From the NCBI GenBank assembly GCA_016184125.1, contig JACPDG010000038.1, positions 62,001 through 126,000 on the forward strand: DNA of 64,000 nucleotides, written 5' to 3'. Positions 1 through 7,878 of the stretch are shown here, in pieces; positions within the stretch are counted from its first letter, which is position 1, and every line of letters starts with the position of its first letter. The DNA comes from Candidatus Rokuibacteriota bacterium (GTDB lineage: Bacteria; Methylomirabilota; Methylomirabilia; Rokubacteriales; CSP1-6). The translations under genes were made by a program, and so were the position numbers. The notes beneath the pieces were generated by a model that saw only the letters and a list, made by a program, of their open reading frames with translations, was not told where the DNA came from and did not search any database.

Positions 1-839
1 TCCTGAGCTGCGACCGCTCGTTCTGGCACTGCACGACGATGCCCGTCGGCAGGTGGGTGATCCTGACGGCCGAGTCGGCGGTGTTCACCCCCTGGCCGCC
101 CGGTCCCGACGAGCGGAAGACGTCGACGCGGAGTTCGTCCTCCCGGATGCTGACCTCGACGTCGTCGACCTCGGGCACCACATGGACGGCCGCGAAGCTC
201 GTCTGGCGGCGCCGGGACGCGTCGAACGGCGAGATGCGGATCAGGCGATGCACGCCCGTCTCCCCGCGGAGGTAGCCGTACGCGTACTCGCCGGTCACCT
301 CGATGGTCGCCGACTTGATGCCCGCTTCCTCGCCCGGGAGCAGGTCGACGACCTCCGCCTTGAAGCCCGACCGCTCGCACCACCGCAGGTACATCCGCAT
401 CAGCATCTGCGCCCAGTCCTGCGACTCGGTGCCGCCCGAGCCCGGGTGGATCGACACGATCGCGGCCTTCGCGTCCTGCGGCCCGGAGAGCATCGTCTTG
501 AGCTCGAACTCCTCGAGGTCCTTGCGGAGACGCGCGACGCCGTCCGCGAGCTCGGCGTCGAGACTACCGTCGCCGCTCTCCTCGGCGAGCTCGAGCAGGA
601 CGCCGAGGTCTTCCGCCTGGCTCGCGAGGTCCTTGATCCGCGCGACGGTTCGCGTGAGCTCGCTGCGCTCGCGGATCAGCTCCTGCGCGCGACGGTTGTC
701 CTCCCAGAACGTGGGCGAGCCCATGTCGGTGTCGAGGGCCTCGAGCCGCTTCTCCTTCGCGGGGACGTCAAAGATGCCCCCGGAGCTCGTCGATGCGGCG
801 CCCGAGCTCGGCGAGGTCGCGCTTCAGCTCGCCGGCCAT
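1..839 (-). CDS. prfB: Peptide chain release factor 2 (3' end outside window)
   Basis: RF2 recognises UGA/UAA stop codons on the ribosome and triggers hydrolysis of peptidyl-tRNA. The minus-strand reading begins [12 protein letters not shown] at 839, runs 23 codons to an in-frame TGA (770-768), then continues in the +1 frame. The downstream frame carries the RF2 stop-recognition motif SPF (within [11 protein letters not shown]) and the catalytic GGQ loop (about positions 92-100), in the context [12 protein letters not shown]. The ATG overlaps the lnt stop by one base (TGATG), so it is translationally coupled. The C-terminus lies beyond the left edge. Assignment is secure; because of the frameshift the gene does not appear as one open frame. 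Confidence 0.96.
767..773 (-). other. prfB: prfB programmed +1 frameshift site
   Basis: On the minus strand the sequence reads CTT TGA C, preceded by a G-run (CGGGGGCAT) that can act as the internal Shine-Dalgarno. This is the autoregulatory frameshift site known from most bacterial prfB genes: scarce RF2 makes the ribosome slip from CUU to UUU and continue through GAC. The protein downstream of the slip ([12 protein letters not shown]) matches RF2, so the stop is not a sequencing error. Confidence 0.93.
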
Positions 840-2353
840 CACGCCCTCCGCCAGGCCGCGGCGCCCAGGACCGTGGCGGAAACCACGAGCGACAGGTATG
901 CGAGCCAGTCCCCGAGCCTCGTGTAGAGCGTCGTCACCCCGCGCAGGGGCACGGACTCGGTCATCACGCCGCGTTCGTAGAGCTCGAGCCGGCGAACGAC
1001 GCGTCCCGTCGGCGCGATGAACGCGGAGACACCGGTGTTCGCGGCACGGACGACCGCGATGCGGTGCTCGACGGCGCGGAACGGGTACATCGAGAGGTGC
1101 TGCTCGGGTCCGGCGGTCCGGTGTTCACGGCTGGCGAACCAGGCATCGTTGGTCATGTTGATCATCACGCGCGCCCCACGCCTCACGAATTCTCGGACGA
1201 GCTCGGGGAAGATACCTTCGTAGCAGATCACGACCCCGAACGGCGCTGGCGGGCCCGGGAACACCACGGGGTCGATGCCCGGCTCCATTTCCGAGATGAA
1301 CTCGGCCCAACCCCGGACGAACCCGATCAACTGCGGAAGCGGCACGTACTCTCCGAAGGGGACCAAGTGGATCTTATCATACCGGCTCTGGATGCCCTTT
1401 CGGCCCACGACGAACGCGGTGTTCCGCAGCCGCCGCGCGTCGTCGACATCGACGGACCCGACGAGGAGTGTGGTGTCGAGGTCGCGGGCCACCGCCCGCA
1501 AGGCTTCGACCAGTCCCGGGTCCCGTCTGAGCACCGTCGGCGAAGACGTCTCCGGCCAGACGATCAGATCCGCCCCGCCGGCTCCCACGGATCGCGTGAG
1601 CCCGAAGTAGACGCTGAGCAGCATCGCGGTGAAGCGCTCGTCCCACTTGAGCGGTTGCTCGATCGCGGGCTGCATGATCGCGATCCGGGCCCCGTCGGGC
1701 GGCCGGGGCGCACCGAGCCGCCACGCGCCGAAGCCGAGCGTGCCGCCGAGCAGCATCGCCGCGAGCCCCAGCGCGATGAGCGCACGGCGGACCGGCAGGA
1801 CGGCGCATGCCGCGAGCGCCGCGTTGACGGCGGCGAGGACGAAGCTGACCGCGTAGACGCCGCCGAGCTCGGCGACCTGGATCACGCCGAGGTCTTGCCA
1901 CTGCGAGTAGCCGAGCAGCCCCCACGGGAAGCCGCCCATGAGGTGGCCTCGTCCCCACTCCGCGGCGACCCAGAGAAACGGGACCGACGTGAGCGCCCAC
2001 GCCGCTCCCCGCCGCCTGGCGATCCACGCGGCCAGCGCGGTGACTGCGCCGATCCAGAGCGCACAGTAGCCCGCCAGCAGCGCGGTTGGACCCAGCGTGA
2101 GGGGCCACGGGATCGCGCTGAACGTCTGGAACGTGAAGTTCAGCCAGCGGAGCAGGACCAGGAAGAACACGAACCCGCCGAGCCAGCCGCACCCGAACGC
2201 TGCGCCCGGCTCCCGGCCCAGCGTGATGACGACGAGCGGGACGAGCGAGATCCACGCGAGCAGGCTCCAGCCGAGCGGCGGATAGGCCTGCGCGAGCGCG
2301 AGACCGGCGAGGCCGGCGACGAGCCCGCGCCAGAGCCGGACTCGCCACGTCAC
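839..2353 (-). CDS. lnt: Apolipoprotein N-acyltransferase
   Basis: Lnt is an inner-membrane enzyme that N-acylates the N-terminal cysteine of lipoproteins, the last maturation step before outer-membrane sorting. The 504-residue protein has about six hydrophobic segments in residues 1-215, then a nitrilase-fold domain. The catalytic triad is visible: Glu near 268 (VWPETSSP), Lys near 327 (YDKIHLVPFGEYVP) and Cys near 377 (VICYEGIFPE). Length is typical. Its ATG overlaps the nusB stop (ATGA) and its stop overlaps the prfB start, so it sits inside a coupled operon. It implies a cell with an outer membrane or a mycobacterial-type envelope; the rest of the window favours Gram-negative. Confidence 0.95.
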   Translation of the reverse strand: MTWRVRLWRGLVAGLAGLALAQAYPPLGWSLLAWISLVPLVVITLGREPGAAFGCGWLGGFVFFLVLLRWLNFTFQTFSAIPWPLTLGPTALLAGYCALWIGAVTALAAWIARRRGAAWALTSVPFLWVAAEWGRGHLMGGFPWGLLGYSQWQDLGVIQVAELGGVYAVSFVLAAVNAALAACAVLPVRRALIALGLAAMLLGGTLGFGAWRLGAPRPPDGARIAIMQPAIEQPLKWDERFTAMLLSVYFGLTRSVGAGGADLIVWPETSSPTVLRRDPGLVEALRAVARDLDTTLLVGSVDVDDARRLRNTAFVVGRKGIQSRYDKIHLVPFGEYVPLPQLIGFVRGWAEFISEMEPGIDPVVFPGPPAPFGVVICYEGIFPELVREFVRRGARVMINMTNDAWFASREHRTAGPEQHLSMYPFRAVEHRIAVVRAANTGVSAFIAPTGRVVRRLELYERGVMTESVPLRGVTTLYTRLGDWLAYLSLVVSATVLGAAAWRRA

Positions 2354-2766
2354 GATGCGGGCCGGAGCTCCTTCCCCACGCGATCGAGCACGCCGTTGAT
2401 GAAGCGGCTCGACTCCCGCGTGCCGAACTTCTTGGCGATCTCGATGGCCTCGTTGATCGCGACCTTCGGGGGAACGTCCGGCTGCCAGCCGAGCTCGTAG
2501 ACCGCGAGTCTGAGGATGTTGCGGTCCACCACCGCCATCCGATCGAGCTCCCAGTGCTCGGTCACCCGACCGAGGAGGTCGTCGATCGCCGGCTGGTTCG
2601 CCTTCGTGCCCGAGACGAGCGTGCGCGCGTAGGTCCGCGTGTCCCCGTCCGCGCCGTGCTCGGCCCAGAAATCTGCCTCGTACGGCGCGGGGTCGTCAGC
2701 GCCTCGGACGTCGAGCTGGTAGAGGAGCTGGAGCGCCATCTCGCGCGCCTTCCGTCGCTTGGTCAT
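2350..2766 (-). CDS. nusB: Transcription antitermination factor NusB
   Basis: NusB pairs with S10 (NusE) and binds boxA RNA in antitermination of rRNA transcription. The 138-residue protein has the usual N-terminus (MTKRRKAREMALQLLYQLD) and conserved C-terminal helices (RNILRLAVYEL, VAINEAIEIAKKFGTRESSRFINGVLD). Length is normal. It is placed after ribH, a common bacterial arrangement, and overlaps lnt by 4 bases. A hairpin repeat separates it from ribH. Confidence 0.95.
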   Translation of the reverse strand: MTKRRKAREMALQLLYQLDVRGADDPAPYEADFWAEHGADGDTRTYARTLVSGTKANQPAIDDLLGRVTEHWELDRMAVVDRNILRLAVYELGWQPDVPPKVAINEAIEIAKKFGTRESSRFINGVLDRVGKELRPAS

Positions 2767-2869
2767 ACCCCGGAGGGGGGCTTCGCCCCCCTTCCGGCAC
2801 CTCCCCCCAGAACGGTTGCGGCGGCAAAGCCGCTGCTCGAACGCGGTCTCGTCATCGTCGCAGAATCGG
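2767..2869 (-). repeat. Type-2 GC hairpin repeat between ribH and nusB
   Basis: It contains a perfect stem of the form GGGGGGC-GAA-GCCCCCC (near 2774-2790) and a second hairpin around GGCGGCAAAGCCGC. The block resembles the repeats at about 55085-55190 and 58140-58225 read on the other strand (shared CTTTGCCG-CGCAA and GGGGGGAGG segments). It lies directly between the two genes. Confidence 0.7.
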
Positions 2870-3439
2870 CTATCGCCGCTTCGCCTTCGTTCGCCGGCGG
2901 CGATCGTCGGAAACCGTGCTCGACGAGGCGAGCCGGCGATCGTCGGGCGTGCTGTCGAGTGAGGCGAAGAGGTCGGCCATCTCGAGAGCCGCCTCGGCAG
3001 CTTCCTCGCCCCGGTTGCCCACCTCGCCGCCCGCGCGGGCCCACGCTTGCGATTCGTCGAGCGCCGTGATCACGCCGAACGTCACCGGCACACCGGTCCG
3101 CATGCCGACCTCGCGGATCCCCGTGGCCGCTTCGCGCGCGACGTGCTCGAAGTGCGGCGTTTGCCCGCGGATCACCACGCCCACACAGACGAGCCCGGCG
3201 TACCGTCCCGTGTCGACGAGCCGGGACGCGGCCAGGGGCAGCTCGAACGAGCCGGGCACCCAGTACACGTCGATGGCGTCCTCTGCCACTCCCGCCGTCC
3301 GGAAGGCATGCCGCGCGCCGTCGATGAGCTTCTCCGTGATCCGCTCGTTGAAGCGTCCGGCGATGATCGCGAAGCGCCGAGCGGCGGAGGACAGGCGTGC
3401 GCCCGAGGCAGCTCTCCGCTTGGGTGCGCGGCCGGCCAC
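2870..3439 (-). CDS. ribH: 6,7-dimethyl-8-ribityllumazine synthase
   Basis: It condenses the ribitylaminouracil intermediate with dihydroxybutanone phosphate, the penultimate riboflavin step, usually as an icosahedral or pentameric complex. Family motifs are clear: FAIIAGRFNERI, VPGSFELPLAA, GVVIRGQTPHFEHV with the catalytic His, and GNRGEEAAEAALEM. I chose a GTG at 3439 (MAGRAPKRRAAS...) because the frame upstream to 3601 is only translated hairpin repeat. The start is uncertain: there is no strong Shine-Dalgarno. About 28 residues at the C-terminus (after ADLFASL) are basic, low complexity and not part of the family fold. Confidence 0.92.
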   Translation of the reverse strand: MAGRAPKRRAASGARLSSAARRFAIIAGRFNERITEKLIDGARHAFRTAGVAEDAIDVYWVPGSFELPLAASRLVDTGRYAGLVCVGVVIRGQTPHFEHVAREAATGIREVGMRTGVPVTFGVITALDESQAWARAGGEVGNRGEEAAEAALEMADLFASLDSTPDDRRLASSSTVSDDRRRRTKAKRR

Positions 3440-3456
3440 GGGAGGCTCAGAACCCC

Positions 3457-3677
3457 TGAACGAATCGGGTGGTCGAGGAGCGCCACGGCTTTGGCCGGTG
3501 CGTCCGCGCACCGCCCGGGGCGCGTGCGAGCGCGGGGGGCTTGGGGGGCATCGACAGTCCCGTGCACGAATCCGAAGGTCGAGCCGCGCCCCGGGTCCCA
3601 CGGGTGCGGCCGCGCACCCCCCGGGGCGCGTGCGAGCGACCGGGGGGTTTGGGGGGCTTCGATAGTCCCCCCATCAT
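3457..3677 (-). repeat. BHE hairpin repeat, two tandem copies
   Basis: Two head-to-tail copies lie between ribBA and ribH. Read on the minus strand each has hairpin 1 (GGGGGGACTATCGAAGCCCCCC type), a C-rich spacer, hairpin 2 built on GCGCCCCGG...GGGGCGC arms, and the tail GATTCGTTCA or GATTCGTGCACGGG. Both copies also hold the optional inner stem GGTGCG/CGCACC. Hairpin 1 starts a few bases after the ribBA stop. Confidence 0.85.
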
Positions 3678-3678
3678 A

Positions 3679-4887
3679 TCAGTCCGAGAAGGACAGCAGG
3701 TGACCGAGCTTGTCGCGCTTCGTCGAGAGGTACTTCCGGTTCGACTCGTTCGGCGTGATCTCCACCGGGACGCGCTCGACGATGTTCAACCCGTAGCTCT
3801 CGAGGCCGACGCGCTTCTTCGGGTTGTTCGTGAGCAGGCGCAGGTTCTTCACGCCGAGGTCGACCAACACCTGGCTGCCGATCCCGTAATCCCGCGGATC
3901 GGGATGGAAGCCGAGGAGCTGGTTCGCCTCCACGGTGTCCTTGCCCTGATCCTGAAGCTCGTAGGCGCGCATCTTGTTCACGAGCCCGATGCCGCGGCCC
4001 TCCTGACGCAGGTACACGACGACGCCGCGGCCTTCGGCCTGGATGAGCTGGAGCGCGGCGGTGAGCTGCTGGCCACAGTCGCACCGCTGCGAGTGGAAGA
4101 CGTCTCCCGTCAAGCACTCCGAGTGCATGCGGACGAGCACGGGCGTCTCGCCGGCGACCTCCCCGAGCACCAGGGCGAGCGGCGTCCAGCTCTCGACGCT
4201 CGCCTCGTAGGCGATCGCCGTGAACTCGCCGAACTCCGTCGGCAGCCGGCTCGTCGCCATCCGTCGCACCAGGCGCTCCTTCCGCACGCGGTACTCGATG
4301 AGCGCCTTGATCGTCGTCATCCTGAGGCCGTGCCGCCTGACGATCTCCGTGAGCTGCGGCACCCGCGCCATCCCGCCCTCGACGTCGAGGATCTCGCAGA
4401 TCACGCCGGCCGGGTAGCAGCCGGCCAGCCTCGCGAGGTCCACGGCGGCCTCCGTGTGGCCCGCCCGACGCAGCACGCCGCCCGGCTTCGCGCGAAGCGG
4501 GTTGACGTGTCCCGGTCTCGCGAGATCCTCCGGCCGCGTGGCGGGATCCACGAGCGTCTTGACCGTCACCGCCCGGTCGTACGCCGAGGTCCCGGTCGTG
4601 ACGCCGCGCCGCGCGTCGACCGTGACGGTGAACGCCGTGCCCATCGGCGCGGTGTTGTCCGTGACCATCATCGAGATCTGGAGCTCGTCGAGCCGCTCGC
4701 CGGTCATCGGCACGCAGATGAGGCCGCGGCCGTGCGTCGCCATGAAGTTCACGGCCTCCGGGGTGACCTTGTCCGCCGCCATCACCAGGTCGCCCTCGTT
4801 CTCGCGGTCCTCGTCGTCGACGACCACGATCATCCGGCCCTGGCGCAGCTCCTCGATCGCTTCGTCGATGGTCACGAACGGCGTCAT
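3679..4887 (-). CDS. ribBA: Bifunctional DHBP synthase / GTP cyclohydrolase II
   Basis: The N-terminal half (about residues 1-200) makes 3,4-dihydroxy-2-butanone 4-phosphate from ribulose 5-phosphate; motifs DDEDRENEGD, HGRGLICVPM and GHTEAAVDLA are present. The C-terminal half opens GTP; it has the zinc-binding set HSECLTGDVFHSQRCDCG and RQEGRGIGL. The 402-residue length is normal for the fusion. Its ATG overlaps the ribE stop (ATGA). Both domains look active. Confidence 0.96.
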   Translation of the reverse strand: MTPFVTIDEAIEELRQGRMIVVVDDEDRENEGDLVMAADKVTPEAVNFMATHGRGLICVPMTGERLDELQISMMVTDNTAPMGTAFTVTVDARRGVTTGTSAYDRAVTVKTLVDPATRPEDLARPGHVNPLRAKPGGVLRRAGHTEAAVDLARLAGCYPAGVICEILDVEGGMARVPQLTEIVRRHGLRMTTIKALIEYRVRKERLVRRMATSRLPTEFGEFTAIAYEASVESWTPLALVLGEVAGETPVLVRMHSECLTGDVFHSQRCDCGQQLTAALQLIQAEGRGVVVYLRQEGRGIGLVNKMRAYELQDQGKDTVEANQLLGFHPDPRDYGIGSQVLVDLGVKNLRLLTNNPKKRVGLESYGLNIVERVPVEITPNESNRKYLSTKRDKLGHLLSFSD

Positions 4888-5645
4888 GCAGCTCCGTCTC
4901 CTGTGTGTTGGGGGGGAGCGCCCCCGCCGATCGTATCGTCCGAGGGGGGCAACGCCCCCCTCGCGCTCCCCCGGCCCCGAGCCCCCCCACCGAGCTGGCT
5001 ACTTGGGTCGGTGGTCAGGTCTCTGCCCCACCGGCCAGGAGGCTGCCCGTACCCCGAGAGGCTCAACGAACGCAGCACGTACTTCCCGATCACGTCGGCC
5101 TCGATGTTGACCGGCTGCCCCGCCACGAGCCGTCCGAGCGTCGTCACGGCGAGCGTGTGCGGGATCAACATGACCTCGAACCACTTCGGTCCGAGCGCTG
5201 CGACCGTGAGGCTGACCCCCTCGACGGCGGCCGAGCCCTGCGGAATGAGCAGCGGTTCCAGCTCGGGTTGCAGCAGCGCGATCCGGACCCGCGCCGTCGA
5301 TTCTACACGGCTCACGTGCTCCACGGTGCCGACGCCGTCGACGTGGCCGAGCACGAGGTGACCGCCGAGGGCGCCGCCGAAGCGGAGCGGACGCTCGAGG
5401 TTGACCGCGTCACCGGCGGCGAGGCGTCCGAGCGCGGTGCGCTCCAGCGTTTCCGGCCCGACCTCGAAGGCGAAGCCCTCGGCGCACCGGCTCACGACGG
5501 TGAGGCAGACGCCGTTCACGGCGACGCTGGCGCCGACCTCGCTCCCCTCGAGCGTCATGTGGGCGCCGACCTCGAGGGTCGCCGTTCGCGCACCACGCTC
5601 GAGGCGGCGCACGAGACCCATCTCCTCGACGATGCCCGTGAACAT
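4884..5645 (-). CDS. ribE: Riboflavin synthase alpha chain with repeat-encoded tail
   Basis: It dismutates two lumazine molecules to riboflavin. It begins MFTGIVEEMG and carries the two homologous barrels typical of the family (VNGVCLTV and VEGVSLTV). At 253 residues it is about 40 longer than usual. The excess, after VIGKYVLRSLSLSG, is low-complexity Gly/Arg/Pro sequence that coincides with a GC hairpin repeat (about 4903-5000) and ends exactly on the ribBA start. The start overlaps the ribD stop by one base. The tail is probably non-functional as protein. Confidence 0.94.
   Translation of the reverse strand: MFTGIVEEMGLVRRLERGARTATLEVGAHMTLEGSEVGASVAVNGVCLTVVSRCAEGFAFEVGPETLERTALGRLAAGDAVNLERPLRFGGALGGHLVLGHVDGVGTVEHVSRVESTARVRIALLQPELEPLLIPQGSAAVEGVSLTVAALGPKWFEVMLIPHTLAVTTLGRLVAGQPVNIEADVIGKYVLRSLSLSGYGQPPGRWGRDLTTDPSSQLGGGARGRGSARGALPPSDDTIGGGAPPQHTGDGAA
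4903..5000 (-). repeat. GC hairpin repeat encoding the ribE tail
   Basis: It contains GGGGGGAGCGCCCCC and GGGGGGC-AAC-GCCCCCC stems followed by a CTCCCCCGGCCCCG block. Similar CGCCCCCCTCG...CTCCCCCGGCCC text recurs at about 42685-42725 and 44160-44200. It lies inside the ribE reading frame. Confidence 0.6.
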
Positions 5646-6751
5646 CAGTGCCGGCTCCCGGCGACGTCGGCCTCGAGCAGCACGTCCGGACCGAGGCGGG
5701 TGACCTCGAAGTCGTCGAGCGCGACGCGATCCTTGAGCGTGCGGCCGGACCCGCCGACGAGCGAAGGTGCGCCGCGTCCCCCGAGCAGCGCCGGCGCGAC
5801 GAACACCGCGACGCGGTCGACCAGGGCCGCGTCGAGGAACGCGGCGTGCACCTCGGCGCCGCCCTCGACCAGCACCGCACGCACTTCCCGGCGGTGCAGC
5901 TCGTCGAGTAACCGGCGAGGATCGATGCGGCCGGTGGGGCCCGGGCACCGGACGACGGTCGCGCCCCGCGCCTCGAGGGCCGCGATGCTCGGCGCGGGCG
6001 CGTCGGCCGCGACGGCGACGAGGACGCGCGCCGGTGTCCCGACGCGAAGGAGGCGCGCGGAGACCGGCATCCGCGCGCGAGAGTCGAGGACGACGCGGTA
6101 CGGCTCTCGCGGCCACGGCCGGTCCAGTCGGACCGTCAGCTCCGGATCGTCCCGTCGCACCGTCTCCACGCCGACCACGATCGCGTCGCACTCGGCGCGC
6201 AGCCGGTGGGCGCGCTCGCGCGCCTCGCGACCGGTGATCCAGCGGGACGTGCCGTGCACGTCGGCGATCTTGCCGTCGAGGGTGATCGCGCCCTTGAGCG
6301 TGACGTGCGGGCGACCGGCGCGCATCGCGTGCAGGAACGCGCGGTTCTGCCGGCGAGCCTCCTCGGCCATCACCCCCTCGGTCACCTCGACGCCGGCGGC
6401 GCGCAGCGCCGCGATGCCGCCGCCGGCGACGAGCGGGTTCGCGTCGCTCACCGCGACGACCACGCGCGCGATGCCGGCCGCCAGCACACGCGGAACGCAC
6501 GGCGGCGTCCGGCCGTGGTGCATGCAGGGCTCGAGCGTGACGTAGAGGGTGCCGCCGCGGCTCTTCACGCCGGCGACCTCGAGCGCCTCCACCTCGGCAT
6601 GGGGCTGCCCCACGGCTCGGTGGAAGCCCTCGCCGACGATCTCGCCGCCGCTCACGACGACGGCGCCGACCAGGGGATTCGGCGACGTCAGCCCGCGCGC
6701 CTGCTCCGCGAGCGCAAGGGCCCGGCGCATGAAATGCGCGTCTGTATTCAT
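5645..6751 (-). CDS. ribD: Riboflavin deaminase/reductase
   Basis: It performs the second and third steps of the riboflavin pathway. The deaminase domain (residues 1-145) has the zinc site HAEVEAL and PCMHHGRTPPC; the C-terminal reductase domain (about 150-365) carries TLDGKIADVHGTSRWIT and VEGGAEVHAAFL. The 368-residue length is normal. The ATG at 6751 lies on the edge of a hairpin repeat (GGGAGTCCCCCCATG), so the start codon abuts a stem. It overlaps ribE by one base. No FMN riboswitch is visible upstream; only repeats are found. Confidence 0.95.
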   Translation of the reverse strand: MNTDAHFMRRALALAEQARGLTSPNPLVGAVVVSGGEIVGEGFHRAVGQPHAEVEALEVAGVKSRGGTLYVTLEPCMHHGRTPPCVPRVLAAGIARVVVAVSDANPLVAGGGIAALRAAGVEVTEGVMAEEARRQNRAFLHAMRAGRPHVTLKGAITLDGKIADVHGTSRWITGREARERAHRLRAECDAIVVGVETVRRDDPELTVRLDRPWPREPYRVVLDSRARMPVSARLLRVGTPARVLVAVAADAPAPSIAALEARGATVVRCPGPTGRIDPRRLLDELHRREVRAVLVEGGAEVHAAFLDAALVDRVAVFVAPALLGGRGAPSLVGGSGRTLKDRVALDDFEVTRLGPDVLLEADVAGSRH

Positions 6752-6955
6752 GGGGGGACTCCCGAAGCCCCCCAAACCCCCCACACGCTCGCACGCGCCC
6801 CGGGGGACCCGGGGCGCGGCTCGGTCACTCGATTCGTTCACGGACTCTGTATTCATGGCGGGACTCCCGAAGCCCCCCAAGCCCCGCGCTCGCACGCGCT
6901 CCGGGGACCCGGGCGCGGCTCGACCATCGGATTCGTCCACGGGCTCCGGCGTCAT
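6745..6955 (+). repeat. BHE hairpin repeat, two tandem copies upstream of ribD
   Basis: Two copies lie in plus-strand orientation, opposite to the flanking genes. Each shows hairpin 1 (GGGGGGACTCCCGAAGCCCCCC type), a CCCCCC spacer, GCGCCCCGGGGGACCCGGGGCGC and the tail GATTCGTTCACGG / GATTCGTCCACGG. The outer end of hairpin 1 contains the ribD start codon. This fills the ribD-ftsY gap. Confidence 0.85.
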
Positions 6956-7878
6956 CCGGCCGGAACGAGCGCGTCGACGAAGCGGGCGGGATCGAACGCC
7001 TCGAGATCCTCCACCTTCTCGCCAACGCCCACGAGCTTGATCGGGAGCTTGAGCTCGCGCACGATCCGCACGACGATGCCACCCTTCGCGGTGCCGTCGA
7101 GCTTGGTCACCGCGACGCCGCTCAGCCCGACCGCCTCGTGGAAGACGCGCGCCTGGACGAAGCCGTTCTGCCCCGTCGGCGCGTCGAGCACCACCAGGGA
7201 CTCGTGCGGCGCGCCGGGTACCTGGCGCTCGATGACCCGCTTGAGCTTCGTGAGCTCGTCCATCAGGTTCGACTTCGTGTGCAGGCGTCCCGCCGTGTCG
7301 ATGATCAGCACGTCCGCCTGGCGGGTGGTCGCGGCCTTGACCGCGTCGAAGACGACGGCGGCGGGATCCGATCCGGCCATCTGCCGCACGACATCGACGC
7401 CGATCCGCTCGCCCCACGTCGTGAGCTGCTCGATCGCGGCTGCCCGGAACGTATCCGCCGCCGCGAGGAGGACGTGCTTGCCGTCGGCCTTGAAGCGCGC
7501 GGCGAGCTTGGCGCACGTCGTCGTCTTGCCGGAGCCGTTCACGCCGAGCATCAGGACGATGGCGGGCCGGTGGCCGAGGTCGAGCGGCTGCGTCGCCGCG
7601 GCGAGCGTGTCCTCGAGGAACCTCCGGAAGAGCGGTCTGAGATCGCGGGCGCGGGTCGCCGTGCCGAACATCACTTCCTCGCGCGCGCGGTTGACGAAGT
7701 CGGCGGCCATCATCGCACCGAGGTCGGCGGCGATCAGGAGCTCCTCCAGCTCCTCGTAGAGCGTCTCGTCGATCGGACGGTCGTCCTCGAGGACGGTCTC
7801 GAAGCCGCCGGTGAGGTACTCCTGCGACCGCTTGAGACCCTGGCGGAGCCGATCGCCGAGCGACGAGAAGAAGCTCAC
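6952..7878 (-). CDS. ftsY: Signal recognition particle receptor FtsY
   Basis: FtsY is the SRP receptor GTPase that docks ribosome-SRP complexes at the inner membrane. The 308-residue NG-domain protein has the G1 loop GVNGSGKTTTCAKLA, AADTFRAAAIEQL, DTAGRLHTKSNLM and TKLDGTAKGG. I take the GTG at 7878 (MSFFSSLGDRLRQGLKRSQE), which overlaps the upstream stop as GTGA; longer forms would read the rodZ C-terminus out of frame. It lacks the long acidic A domain of the E. coli protein. Confidence 0.95.
   Translation of the reverse strand: MSFFSSLGDRLRQGLKRSQEYLTGGFETVLEDDRPIDETLYEELEELLIAADLGAMMAADFVNRAREEVMFGTATRARDLRPLFRRFLEDTLAAATQPLDLGHRPAIVLMLGVNGSGKTTTCAKLAARFKADGKHVLLAAADTFRAAAIEQLTTWGERIGVDVVRQMAGSDPAAVVFDAVKAATTRQADVLIIDTAGRLHTKSNLMDELTKLKRVIERQVPGAPHESLVVLDAPTGQNGFVQARVFHEAVGLSGVAVTKLDGTAKGGIVVRIVRELKLPIKLVGVGEKVEDLEAFDPARFVDALVPAG

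Noticed and set aside
53-2500. Plus-strand open frame of 815 codons
   Set aside because: Opposes prfB, lnt and nusB, all with clear catalytic motifs.
3440-3601. N-terminal extension of ribH
   Set aside because: It is translated BHE repeat (PPSPPRSHAPRAVRG) and not part of lumazine synthase.
6752-6951. FMN riboswitch upstream of ribD
   Set aside because: The conserved RFN blocks are absent; the region is two BHE copies.
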